Positions 46,001 through 52,458 of a stretch of DNA of 64,000 nucleotides are shown one piece after another. Every line of letters starts with the position of its first letter. Within the stretch, counting starts at the first letter, position 1. The notes under the pieces are model-generated. The model did not search any database and had not been told where the DNA came from. It saw only the letters and a program-made list of their open reading frames with translations. The position numbers were made by a program, and so were the translations under genes. This DNA comes from Methylibium sp035476815 (GTDB taxonomy: Bacteria > Pseudomonadota > Gammaproteobacteria > Burkholderiales > Burkholderiaceae_C), in the NCBI GenBank assembly GCA_035476815.1, contig DATILD010000032.1, positions 39,226-103,225 on the forward strand, written 5' to 3'.

Positions 46001-47230
46001 GGACTGCGCGTGTCGCGCTCGTGGGCCAACGGACGCCAGGCCGTGTACAGCCACGACGCTGTCGGGCGAATCGTTCGAGAGGACTACGGGGGCGGGGTCG
46101 TCGTTGCCTACGGCTACGACGAGACCACCGGCGGCAACGCCGGCATCGACCGGCTCACCTCGATGACGGACCCGACCGGCAGCACGGCTTGGCGCTACGA
46201 CCTGCAGGGAAGGCTGATCCAGAAGACCCAGACGACCGGTGCGCGGCTGCTCGTCACGAGCTATGGCTACGACGCCAGTAGGCGGCTGCGGACGCTCACG
46301 TATCCGTCCGGCCGCGTGCTGACTTACACCTATGCCGCGGATGGTCGGCTTGCTGCGCTGAGCTTCCAGGGGCAAAGCGTGCTGTCGGGCCTGCAGTGGC
46401 AACCGTTTGGTCCGCCGCAAGGGTGGGTTCAGGGCGACGGACGCGTGGTCTTGCGCAGCTACGACCGCAATGGTCGCCTGGCCAGCCACAGCTACGAGGC
46501 CGGTGTGCGCAGTCTGTTCTACGACGTGCAAGGCCGCATCGAGCGGATCGACGAACCGACGCGGATGCTGGGGTTTGCCTACGATGCGCTGGACCGGCTG
46601 ACCGGCGAGTCTGGTCCCGGGTGGACCAAGGGCTATGCCTACGACGCCAACGGCAACCGCATCGCCCAGACCGACGCAACGGGCACCACGACCTACATGC
46701 TGGTCGGCGGCAGCAACCGCCTGCAGGCCGCCGCCGGCGCGCAGGCGCGCTCGTTCGTGCATGACGCCGCGGGGCTGATGACCGGGGACGGCGCCCGCAG
46801 CTATGCCTACGACGCGCGCAACCGGCTGGCCGGCTACGGCACTTGGACCTACGCTTACAACGGGCTGGGCCAGCGGGTGAGCAAGGCCTCGACCAACACC
46901 CGCACGACGGCCTACGATGAAGCCGGCCAGGTGTTGGGTGAATACGCGGCAACAAGCGCGTTGCAAGAGACGATCCGCATCGGGGATCTACCGGTGGCGA
47001 TGGCGCGCGGCGGCGTGGTGCACTGGATCGACGCTGATCAGCTGGGCACGCCGCGGGTGATCCGCGAAGGGGCGGGACAGACCGTGTGGCGCTGGGAGAC
47101 TGACGCTTTCGGGACGACCCTGGCCAACGACATGCTCACGGGCTCGCTGTTCGAATACAACCTGCGATTCCCGGGGGCAGTTGTTCGACAAGGAGTCGGG
47201 GTTGCACTACAACTACTTTCGGGACTATAG
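43091..47230 (+). CDS. secreted RHS/YD-repeat protein, frameshifted before its C-terminal tip
   Basis: 1379 residues as read. Sec signal peptide (about residues 1-36, ending SAAHS), a unique N-terminal domain, a Big_1-like Ig module (about 184-290), then an RHS entry domain (GAGNEVWSETDYAGAGPFPLRFTRYYNSL, from about 317) and some 25 YD repeats (YTYDAAGQLTRMTRPDG, YAYDGLNRLVQES and so on) that form the sealed beta-cocoon. At 47173-47177 a run of five G puts the ORF out of frame: removing one G restores LRFPGQLFDKESGLHYNYFRDY, the RHS core, in the frame of 47181-47729. As read, the protein ends in unrelated residues and lacks its tip. ATG 43091 has a GAGGGGAGG site. No PAAR or VgrG is present, so export is by Sec rather than an obvious type VI system. 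Confidence 0.88.
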   Translation: MGNSAVVQILRLATCIARVRTLLVGVAVICQASAAHSLELQYTGMNRVLTSSYYEQNLVGETAPMLPGNIAMIDDWFHNSRITVFDSAEGDNFGIRVTLPGGVQRVDTVTHRGYCWVSGMISYCPTARVGYWEFGTRTRFETAFGQWRVEAMRNGVSVSTHFFELRAYSMGIYGGVGQSIPTHSTTPTPLSIRLAYPDGSAAPAGKDVVFTVTSRPGGASPPGGLSTSSVYGGSSASTLTATTGADGVARAYFETGGRAGNYVVEATSLLAPGVRHSFTITAGAADALSGLELEKNLGENPTAHSGCAAATTAKTGKPITIGAGNEVWSETDYAGAGPFPLRFTRYYNSLPPRAAALGPHWRHWYDRSISIVTVDVKGKTTTVAEAVRTDGRVLRFTLSNGVWVAPPDVVDRLENLAGSGYRYTCGDDNVEVYSGAGRLLTLAAREGFTQVLDYDASQRLSSVTDAFGRTLRFTYDGSGRLVRMRDPANQAHDFGYHPSGNLASVRYPDLATRLYHYENAAFPRALTGITDERSVRLANIAYDTLGRAVSSGFAGGVDQATITYFSDGERDVTDAEGHVRRYGFANIQGVARRTSMDNAACISCGNAQTLTAYGSNGFVSGVTNYRGIQTTFVRNARGLETSRTEAVGTADARTITTAWSPIFRLPVTVVEPGRRLNYTYDANGRPLTRTETDTATGNARTWTFAYEGRGLLASLDGPRSDVADITRYTYDAQGNLTTAVDALGHTTRWTAYDAHGRPLSMTDPNGLVTTMSYDARGRMLTRDVGGLLTRYTYDAAGQLTRMTRPDGSWIAYDYDAAERLVAIRDNAGNRMAYALDRKGALVRQEVFDAGGTSTRLRRWSRDVEGRPVESFDADDRTVGRTTYDANGNPERETDALGRTTEKAYDALDRVIRVTDPLGGRTLQVYDPRDNLVRVEDPLGVSTTYAYDGLNRLVQESGPDAGTSVFGVDPAGLRVSRSWANGRQAVYSHDAVGRIVREDYGGGVVVAYGYDETTGGNAGIDRLTSMTDPTGSTAWRYDLQGRLIQKTQTTGARLLVTSYGYDASRRLRTLTYPSGRVLTYTYAADGRLAALSFQGQSVLSGLQWQPFGPPQGWVQGDGRVVLRSYDRNGRLASHSYEAGVRSLFYDVQGRIERIDEPTRMLGFAYDALDRLTGESGPGWTKGYAYDANGNRIAQTDATGTTTYMLVGGSNRLQAAAGAQARSFVHDAAGLMTGDGARSYAYDARNRLAGYGTWTYAYNGLGQRVSKASTNTRTTAYDEAGQVLGEYAATSALQETIRIGDLPVAMARGGVVHWIDADQLGTPRVIREGAGQTVWRWETDAFGTTLANDMLTGSLFEYNLRFPGAVVRQGVGVALQLLSGL

Positions 47231-47729
47231 GCCGGGGTTGGGGCGATATATCCAGTCCGATCCCATCGGGTTGGCTGGGGGAATAAATATCTACAGCTAT
47301 GTGGGGGCGGATCCGCTGAGCTGGACAGACCCGACCGGTCTGCAGGTGTTCGTTTGCAGTCGCGCGGTCGATGGATTTCCGTTCACCGGCAATCACTCGT
47401 ACCTCTACGACTCGACGACTGGTAGAGCCGAAGGGATGCGCGGTAGCTCGAAGTCGGGCATGGCATCGAACGAGACGGGACCTGGCGGGCCTGGGAACGC
47501 GTGCAACAAGGTCGAAGGAAGCGAGGGCAAAGAGACGTCGGTCATGGACTTCATGCAGAAGAATCAGAACGCCTTCGTATGGATCCCTGGCATGAACGAC
47601 TGTCATAGCGCGGTTGGCCGCGCCCTTGGCGCCAACGGTCTCCCGAATCCTGGCGCACCTGGCGGAAGGATGGGTCCCTTGCCTGGTGCTCCGGTCCCGT
47701 CATATCCATCGCTGCCGCCGATGCCGTAG
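47178..47729 (+). pseudogene. RHS core end and polymorphic tip 1 (out of frame with the main RHS gene)
   Basis: This frame encodes the invariant RHS core (QLFDKESGLHYNYFRDYRPG, then IQSDPIGLAGG and DPTGL, ending near 47340) and a variable tip of about 130 residues. The tip has a histidine in GNHSYLYD and a Cys-His pair in WIPGMNDCHSAV, spaced as a possible cysteine-hydrolase pair, then PGAPGGRMGP and a Pro-rich tail. I recall similar tips on other RHS proteins but cannot name a tested activity. With one G deleted upstream, the whole protein would be 1545 residues. The defect may be a true mutation, a sequencing error in a G run, or a +1 frameshift site. Confidence 0.8.
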
Positions 47730-47738
47730 AGGTGTGGC

Positions 47739-48302
47739 ATGGGCACTCGACGTTGGTTCATCTTAGCGAGCGCGATGGTCAGCTTCTTGGTCGAGGCTGT
47801 AAGCGCAAATGGCACGACTTCTGCGCTCGCAACGAAGATCGAGGCTGCACTTCCGAAATCGTGGTCCGTGGCCGAACGCAGGTCCGGCGTGTTGCCTGAG
47901 GGTCACTACTGGGGCCAGGAATACAGCGGCGCACGCGGCGAAGAAATACTGCTGCAAGGCAGCGCGGACGTGCACGTATCTTGGCAAGACGCAAAGGGCG
48001 AATGGCACAGCGACGTCGTTGGCAAGGAGGCCTTGAAGCTCTATGTGATGCCGTCGACGTATCGCGAGAGCTTGCTCCGCTTCTTCATCCCGAAGCGGCC
48101 GGTGTCTGCGCGCTTGCTGGTCGAAACGCCGTCCTTCAAGGTCTACGCCTATCCGTCGACCAGAGTCCTCGACAAAGAAAAAGTCGATCGAGCCATCAAG
48201 CAAGGCAAGGCGATTCGATGGCCTGATTCGCCCGAGAACACCGGCTCGTTGTCGTGGGGCAGCTGGAGCGCTGATCTACCTCGAATGCTCAAGGGGGTGT
48301 AG
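47739..48302 (+). CDS. candidate immunity protein for RHS tip 1 (exported, unknown family)
   Basis: 187 residues with an N-terminal signal peptide (ILASAMVSFLVEAVSANG), so probably periplasmic. It starts 9 bases after the tip stop with a GAGGTG site, the position of an RHS immunity gene. Mature sequence is unrecognised (GHYWGQEYSGARGEEILLQG; SWGSWSADLPRML at the C-terminus). Immunity is inferred from position only. Confidence 0.65.
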   Translation: MGTRRWFILASAMVSFLVEAVSANGTTSALATKIEAALPKSWSVAERRSGVLPEGHYWGQEYSGARGEEILLQGSADVHVSWQDAKGEWHSDVVGKEALKLYVMPSTYRESLLRFFIPKRPVSARLLVETPSFKVYAYPSTRVLDKEKVDRAIKQGKAIRWPDSPENTGSLSWGSWSADLPRMLKGV

Positions 48303-48327
48303 TCATCTTCCGCACAACCTGAGGATG

Positions 48328-48342
48328 ATCCTGGCGCACCTG
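48328..48342 (+). repeat. 15-base direct repeat of the 3' part of tip 1
   Basis: ATCCTGGCGCACCTG here is identical to 47647-47661 inside tip 1, where it encodes the PGAP stretch. In the corresponding frame this copy also reads PGAPAGAS. It sits in the otherwise gene-free 48303-48424 interval and looks like the scar of an older tip joined by recombination. Confidence 0.6.
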
Positions 48343-48424
48343 CGGGTGCTTCGGTGCGCCCTGATTGCCTGGCTCGTGTTCGCCGCCAGAATCCCGGCGA
48401 ACACCAGCAGCTCACCGCGCCGAC

Positions 48425-48634
48425 ATGTGCTCGCGTGAAAATGGGTTGTCCAGGGCCAACTACACGGACGAGCAGCGACGCGGTCAGTGCATGACTCAAA
48501 TGGATCGACAGCTTGCAGATGAAGTGCGATTCAATTCTGGCGTCGCATCGATGGTAATTTACGTATGGATGAACAACAACAATTTCCCAGATCCTGGCGA
48601 GGACGCGTCATCATGTACTTGCACTGGGAAATGA
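48425..48634 (+). pseudogene. orphan RHS tip 2 fragment, phospholipase A2-like C-terminal part
   Basis: 69 codons (MCSRENGLSRANYTDE onward). It shares with orphan tip 3 the pattern C-x2-Q-x-D-R-x-L (RGQCMTQMDRQLA) and a terminal Cys-x-Cys ending (SCTCTGK). The catalytic CCxxHD segment that should precede it is missing, so this is a displaced, truncated tip without its own RHS. It is followed at 1 base by the membrane protein gene at 48636. Confidence 0.6.
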
Positions 48635-48635
48635 C

Positions 48636-48929
48636 GTGATCGGCTTCCGACTGGATTGGGTCGGGGTAGTCGCGGCACTTGCGCATGCAATGGGGGCCTT
48701 TGCGATATTCGAACGGCACTTTGAAGGTAGCTGGGGCGGGTTTCTATCATTTGCGATTGACTTCCCTGCGTCGCTTTTGTTCTTCTTGCCCTGTATCGGT
48801 GGCTCCCATATTGCAATGATCATCGTAGGAAGTTTGTGGTGGTATCTCGTGGCTATTGGTGCACGGCAGTTGTCGCGTCGCCTCTTAAGGAAGGTCAGAG
48901 TCAGCCGCGAAAATCTGAACAGATCCTAA
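48636..48929 (+). CDS. small membrane protein, candidate immunity protein of orphan tip 2
   Basis: 97 residues, two to three hydrophobic helices (GVVAALAHAMGAFAIF; FAIDFPASLLFFLPCIGG; AMIIVGSLWWYLVAIGA) and a basic tail. GTG start 1 base after the tip 2 stop. It shares IDFPxSLL and a later G-x2-WW motif with the protein at 49418-49726, so the two are paralogues, each behind a related tip. An inner-membrane immunity protein against a lipase-type tip is an inference. Confidence 0.65.
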   Translation: MIGFRLDWVGVVAALAHAMGAFAIFERHFEGSWGGFLSFAIDFPASLLFFLPCIGGSHIAMIIVGSLWWYLVAIGARQLSRRLLRKVRVSRENLNRS

Positions 48930-49056
48930 AGTGGATTGACTGCTCCGCTGGGCGAGGATAGAGCCCGAGATGAAGGAACACAGAGCATGAGCGGAAGACC
49001 GCGCCGCAACCACTCAGCGGCGTTCAAGGCCAAGGTGGCCATTGAGGCCCTGGCCA
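48930..49056 (+). mobile_element. 5' remnant of an IS3-family element
   Basis: ATG 48987 begins MSGRPRRNHSAAFKAKVAIEAL, a characteristic start of IS3-family OrfA transposases. The similarity stops after about 23 codons (near 49056). The preceding bases (AGTGGATTGACTGCTCC) could be the left terminal repeat. No other part of the element is present in the window. Confidence 0.6.
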
Positions 49057-49373
49057 CAGAGCCGTACGACAAGCTCTCGGACGTTGAGCGAAAGGCGGCG
49101 TTGCTGACCGTCACGAAGCTCGATAGCTGCTGCCAAACTCACGACGTCGTCTACGCAGTTTGCAGAAAGGCGCATCCTTGCGACGCTGCTGCCCGGCAAG
49201 AGTGCTTTGAACAGACGGACCGTGACCTCAGCTCGTGCGCGGCAAAGTCAGGCTCAGGCTATGGCCCAAACCTGCTCCTCTTCGGTAACCCGCAGACGAG
49301 GATTCACGACTACATGAGGGACTCTTCGCCTGCCGCGGAAGACAACGCGAAGGACTGCTCTTGCTCCAAGTGA
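48987..49373 (+). CDS. orphan RHS tip 3, phospholipase A2-like, fused to an IS3 transposase start
   Basis: 128 residues. The first 23 come from IS3 OrfA. The rest is an orphan toxin tip containing LDSCCQTHDVVY, the CCxxHDxxY motif of phospholipase A2 (His52-Asp53 as the catalytic dyad), then further cysteines (CRKAHPC, QECFEQTDRDLSSC) and a CSCSK ending. The calcium loop that normally precedes CC in secreted PLA2 is not recognisable. The frame is open and has a plausible start inherited from the IS, so expression is possible. A membrane protein gene follows 44 bases later. The RHS-tip assignment rests on its similarity to tip 2 and the adjacent core fragment. Confidence 0.65.
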   Translation: MSGRPRRNHSAAFKAKVAIEALATEPYDKLSDVERKAALLTVTKLDSCCQTHDVVYAVCRKAHPCDAAARQECFEQTDRDLSSCAAKSGSGYGPNLLLFGNPQTRIHDYMRDSSPAAEDNAKDCSCSK

Positions 49374-49417
49374 CCCATCCAAGAGCGGTGTCGCGGGGGC
49401 GCTGGTGAATCGCGCAA

Positions 49418-49726
49418 GTGGCCGCGGCTCTTCATCTCGTTCTTCTTTGTGTCTTTCTATTCGTGGCGAACGGCGCAGCCGGAGGGCAGGAGCGAATGTT
49501 GTGGGCGCTGTGGCTGCCCATCGATTTCCCTATCTCGCTCTTGGTCGGTTGGGGTTTCGACAATCTGCCCACGTCACCAAGCCCGCTCGGCCGACTACGC
49601 ATCTGGTGGCCGCACCTGGTTCATGGGCTTATCGGCACTGCATGGTGGTTCGGTCTAGGGTTCGGTGTCGCATCGTTCACGGGCTGGTTGAGGGCTGGCG
49701 GGCCCGCCCAAAGGCGTCGGCCTTGA
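49418..49726 (+). CDS. small membrane protein, candidate immunity protein of orphan tip 3
   Basis: 102 residues with hydrophobic segments LHLVLLCVFLFVANGAA, ALWLPIDFPISLLVGWGF and HLVHGLIGTAWWFGLGFGVA. Motifs IDFPxSLL and G-x2-WW match the protein at 48636-48929. GTG start. As with its paralogue, immunity is inferred from position and topology. Confidence 0.6.
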   Translation: MAAALHLVLLCVFLFVANGAAGGQERMLWALWLPIDFPISLLVGWGFDNLPTSPSPLGRLRIWWPHLVHGLIGTAWWFGLGFGVASFTGWLRAGGPAQRRRP

Positions 49727-49757
49727 TGCGTGCGTCAGGGCGGCTCTGCGTGCAACG

Positions 49758-49843
49758 TGACCACCATCGGGCTCGACGGTGGCATCAAAACCTACAGCTA
49801 TGTGGGCCGGAATCCGATCAGCCTCGTAGATCCGACTGGCCTT
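49758..49843 (+). pseudogene. orphan RHS core fragment
   Basis: About 27 codons read IGLDGGIKTYSYVGRNP and then ISLVDPTGLD, the end of the invariant RHS core (compare IGLAGGINIYSYVGADP in the main gene). No RHS sequence lies upstream, so this is a left-over core from a former RHS gene or recombination partner. It overlaps the 3' end of the M20 gene on the other strand. Confidence 0.8.
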
Positions 49844-51032
49844 GACGAACCTCGAGCCAGGCCTCCGCCAGCCGCACCCACAGCGTCGCTCCGAGCGGAA
49901 TCAACTCGTCGTTGAAGTCGTAGCTCGGGTTGTGCAGCATGCACGGCCCGAGGCCGTGGCCGCCGTCGCGGTGCGCGCCGTCGCCGTTGCCGATCACGAA
50001 GTAGCAGCCGGGCCGGGCCTGCAGGAAGTAGCTGAAGTCCTCGGCGCCCATCGTCGGCTCGAACTCGAGCACGCTCTCGGCGCCGACCACCTCGGCGGCC
50101 ACGCGCTGCACGAACGCGGTCTCGGTCGGGTGGTTGATGGTCGGCGGGTAGTTGCGCACGAACTCGAACTCACAGCCCGCCTCGAAGGCGGCGCAGGTCT
50201 GTTCGGCGACGGTCCGCATGCGCCGCTCGATCAGGTCCAGCACCTCGGTGGTGAAGGTGCGCACCGTGCCCTCGAGCACGCAGCTCTCGGGCACGACGTT
50301 GGTGGCCTCGCCGGTGTGGATCATCGTCACCGAGATCACGCCGGTGTCGATCGGCCGCTTGTTGCGCGTGATGATGGTCTGGAAGGCCTGGACCATCTGG
50401 CAGGCCACCGGCACCGGGTCGATGCCCAGGTGCGGCATCGCGCCATGCGCGCCCTTGCCGCGGATGGTGATCTTGAACTCGTTGCTGCTCGCGAACACCG
50501 GTCCGCTCTTCACCGCGACCTGTCCGACCGCAAGGCCCGGCCAGTTGTGCGCGCCGAACATCGCCTCCATCGGGAAGCGCTCGAACAGGCCGTCCTTGAT
50601 CATCTCGCGCGCGCCGCCGCCGCCTTCCTCGGCCGGCTGGAACACCAGGTAGACGGTGCCGTCGAAGTTCCGGTGCTTCGCAAGGTGCTTGGCCGCGGCC
50701 AGCAGCATCGCGGTGTGGCCGTCGTGGCCGCAGGCGTGCATCTTGCCGGGGTGGCGGCTGGCGTGGGCGAAGCGGTTGTGCTCGGTGATCGGCAGCGCGT
50801 CGATGTCGGCGCGCAGGCCCACCGCGCGCGGCGAGTCGCCGTGCTTCACGATGCCCACGACGCCGGTGCCGCCGAGGCCGCGGTGGATCGGGATGCCCCA
50901 ATCGGTCAGGGCCTGGGCGATCACGTCGGCGGTGCGACGCTCCTCGAAGCGCAACTCGGGGTGGGCGTGCAGGTCGCGGCGGATCGCCGCGACGGCGGCC
51001 GCGTCGGCGAGGATGGAATCGATCAACTGCAT
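49818..51032 (-). CDS. M20-family amidohydrolase (hippurate hydrolase-like)
   Basis: 404-residue metallopeptidase-fold amidohydrolase of the IAA-amino acid/hippurate hydrolase group, acting on N-acyl amino acids. Metal ligands: HACGHDGHTAML, EEGGGG, HNWPG region and MGAEDFSYFLQ; dimerisation domain from about residue 185 (FKITIRGKGAHGAMPHLGIDP). ATG 51032 is used; TTG 51041 is less likely. The last codons (about 49818-49850) are the antisense of the orphan RHS core, so the natural C-terminus has been replaced by a few borrowed residues. Metal and substrate residues are unaffected. Confidence 0.93.
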   Translation of the reverse strand: MQLIDSILADAAAVAAIRRDLHAHPELRFEERRTADVIAQALTDWGIPIHRGLGGTGVVGIVKHGDSPRAVGLRADIDALPITEHNRFAHASRHPGKMHACGHDGHTAMLLAAAKHLAKHRNFDGTVYLVFQPAEEGGGGAREMIKDGLFERFPMEAMFGAHNWPGLAVGQVAVKSGPVFASSNEFKITIRGKGAHGAMPHLGIDPVPVACQMVQAFQTIITRNKRPIDTGVISVTMIHTGEATNVVPESCVLEGTVRTFTTEVLDLIERRMRTVAEQTCAAFEAGCEFEFVRNYPPTINHPTETAFVQRVAAEVVGAESVLEFEPTMGAEDFSYFLQARPGCYFVIGNGDGAHRDGGHGLGPCMLHNPSYDFNDELIPLGATLWVRLAEAWLEVRQGQSDLRG

Positions 51033-51108
51033 CGCGCTCAACCCTGCACAGGTCCGGAGGCGAACGATCTTACCCGCGGGCCTCGGCCGGCCCGCGGGTG
51101 CCGGCGGC

Positions 51109-52254
51109 TCAGTGGATGAACTGGCCGTCGCGCGTGACCATCGACAGGTCGACGAAGTGCGAGCCCTGGTGGTCGCCCGCGTCGTACCGCGCGCGCACGC
51201 CGCCCAGGTCGAACGGCGTGGTCTGCAGCGTGCGCACGAAGCTGGCGCGGGTGAGGTCCCTGCCGGTCGCGCGCAGCGCCATCACGAGCGCCTTCGCCGT
51301 CATGAAACCCTCGAGGCCGCCGTAGCTCAGCGCGAGCTTGCCGCCGGCCTGCCGGACTGCGGCCTGGTACTCACGCGAGATCTCGTGCTTGCGCTGCCAC
51401 GGGCTGGGCACGACCTGGGCAAACACCATGCCCTGCGCCAGCGGGCCCAGGGCCGCCGCGATCTGCGACGAGCCGGAGTTCACGCCCATGAAGGCGGTCT
51501 TGACCCCGGTCGCCTTGGCGCGCTTGAGCAAGCGCTGATAGAGGTTGGCCGAACCGTGGTTGAAGAAGAGATCGGGCTTGATCTCCGCGATCGCGCGCGC
51601 TGCCTTCTCGATGTCCTCGTCGGTGGCCTTGTCGGTCATCGGCAGGGTCTGGACCACCGTCATCCCCAGTTCCTTGGCGATGATGTCGACGTTCTTCACA
51701 TGCTCGAGGCCGCGTGGGGAATCGGCGTGCAGGAAACCGACGGTCTTCAGACCCGTCGCGTGCCCCCACTCCATCAGCGCGCGGAACTCGTCGCGGTGCT
51801 CGGCGCGGACCGGGAACACCATCGGCTGGTGTGGCCGGCGCAGCCCGGGCGGGCCGGCCATCGGGCCGAAGAAGGGCACCTTGGTCTCGGTGGCGACCTT
51901 CGCCACCGCCGTGGAGGGACCACCCTCGACGGCACCGAAGAGGACGAACACGCCGTCCTGGACCAGCTGCCGTGCGTTGGCCTCGGCCGTCGCGTTGTTG
52001 TTCTGGTCGTCGAGGGTGCGCAGCGTCAGTTGCCGGCCATGCACGCCGCCGGTGGCGTTCACGGCATCGATGTAGAGCTTCATGCCGTCGTGAGCCGCGG
52101 TGCCATAGGCGTTCTTGCCGCCCTGCAGCGTGATGCTGTGACCGATGGCGATCTCCTTGTCGGTCACGCCCGGATCGGCCGCGGCCGATCCGACCCCGGT
52201 GGTCAGCGCCATGGCCAGCGCGAGGCGCCACAACCGCTTCGATTGATCGAACAT
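51109..52254 (-). CDS. ABC transporter substrate-binding protein, branched-chain amino acid type (LivJ/LivK-like)
   Basis: 381-residue periplasmic binding protein, signal peptide ending GVGSAAA. Type I fold with GHSITLQGGKNAYGTAA, DDQNNNATAEANARQLVQD and FGAVEGGPSTAV. The ATG at 52254 follows a GGGGAAGG site. No permease or ATPase genes are adjacent, so it is an orphan binding protein (or serves a sensory system); the ligand is unknown. Confidence 0.9.
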   Translation of the reverse strand: MFDQSKRLWRLALAMALTTGVGSAAADPGVTDKEIAIGHSITLQGGKNAYGTAAHDGMKLYIDAVNATGGVHGRQLTLRTLDDQNNNATAEANARQLVQDGVFVLFGAVEGGPSTAVAKVATETKVPFFGPMAGPPGLRRPHQPMVFPVRAEHRDEFRALMEWGHATGLKTVGFLHADSPRGLEHVKNVDIIAKELGMTVVQTLPMTDKATDEDIEKAARAIAEIKPDLFFNHGSANLYQRLLKRAKATGVKTAFMGVNSGSSQIAAALGPLAQGMVFAQVVPSPWQRKHEISREYQAAVRQAGGKLALSYGGLEGFMTAKALVMALRATGRDLTRASFVRTLQTTPFDLGGVRARYDAGDHQGSHFVDLSMVTRDGQFIH

Positions 52255-52458
52255 GGCCTTCCCCTCGGTATGAACCCGCAAAACGTTACTTCGTGTCTCG
52301 CCGGCACGACGCTTGCCTGTACATTGAAAGCAACAAACTGTTAACTTTCAACCACTTAGTGGTCAACTGTAATGTAAGTTGTGAACAATTGCATACAAGT
52401 TTAGTTTCCCGCGATGCGGGACGCCGCGATGCAATAGCCATCCTCGTTGGGACGTCTT
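52255..52458. promoter_or_regulatory. AT-rich divergent promoter region with a palindromic operator
   Basis: About 200 bases, strikingly AT-rich between 52310 and 52400. A perfect palindrome ACCACT-t-AGTGGT lies at 52351-52363, within TTAACTTTCA and TCAACTGTAA flanks. It lies between the binding-protein gene and the cytochrome cluster and could control either. Confidence 0.45.

Noticed and set aside
42290..46966. 1558-codon antisense frame across the RHS gene
   Set aside because: Shadow of the YD-repeat gene; no motifs, and the sense frame has clear RHS repeats.
47160..47190. Programmed ribosomal frameshift in the RHS gene
   Set aside because: No recognised slippery heptamer or downstream structure was evident; a simple one-base indel in the G run explains the break.
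49730..49915. 61-codon plus-strand ORF as an intact gene
   Set aside because: Its middle is an RHS core fragment and its end is antisense to the M20 gene; it is debris rather than a gene.
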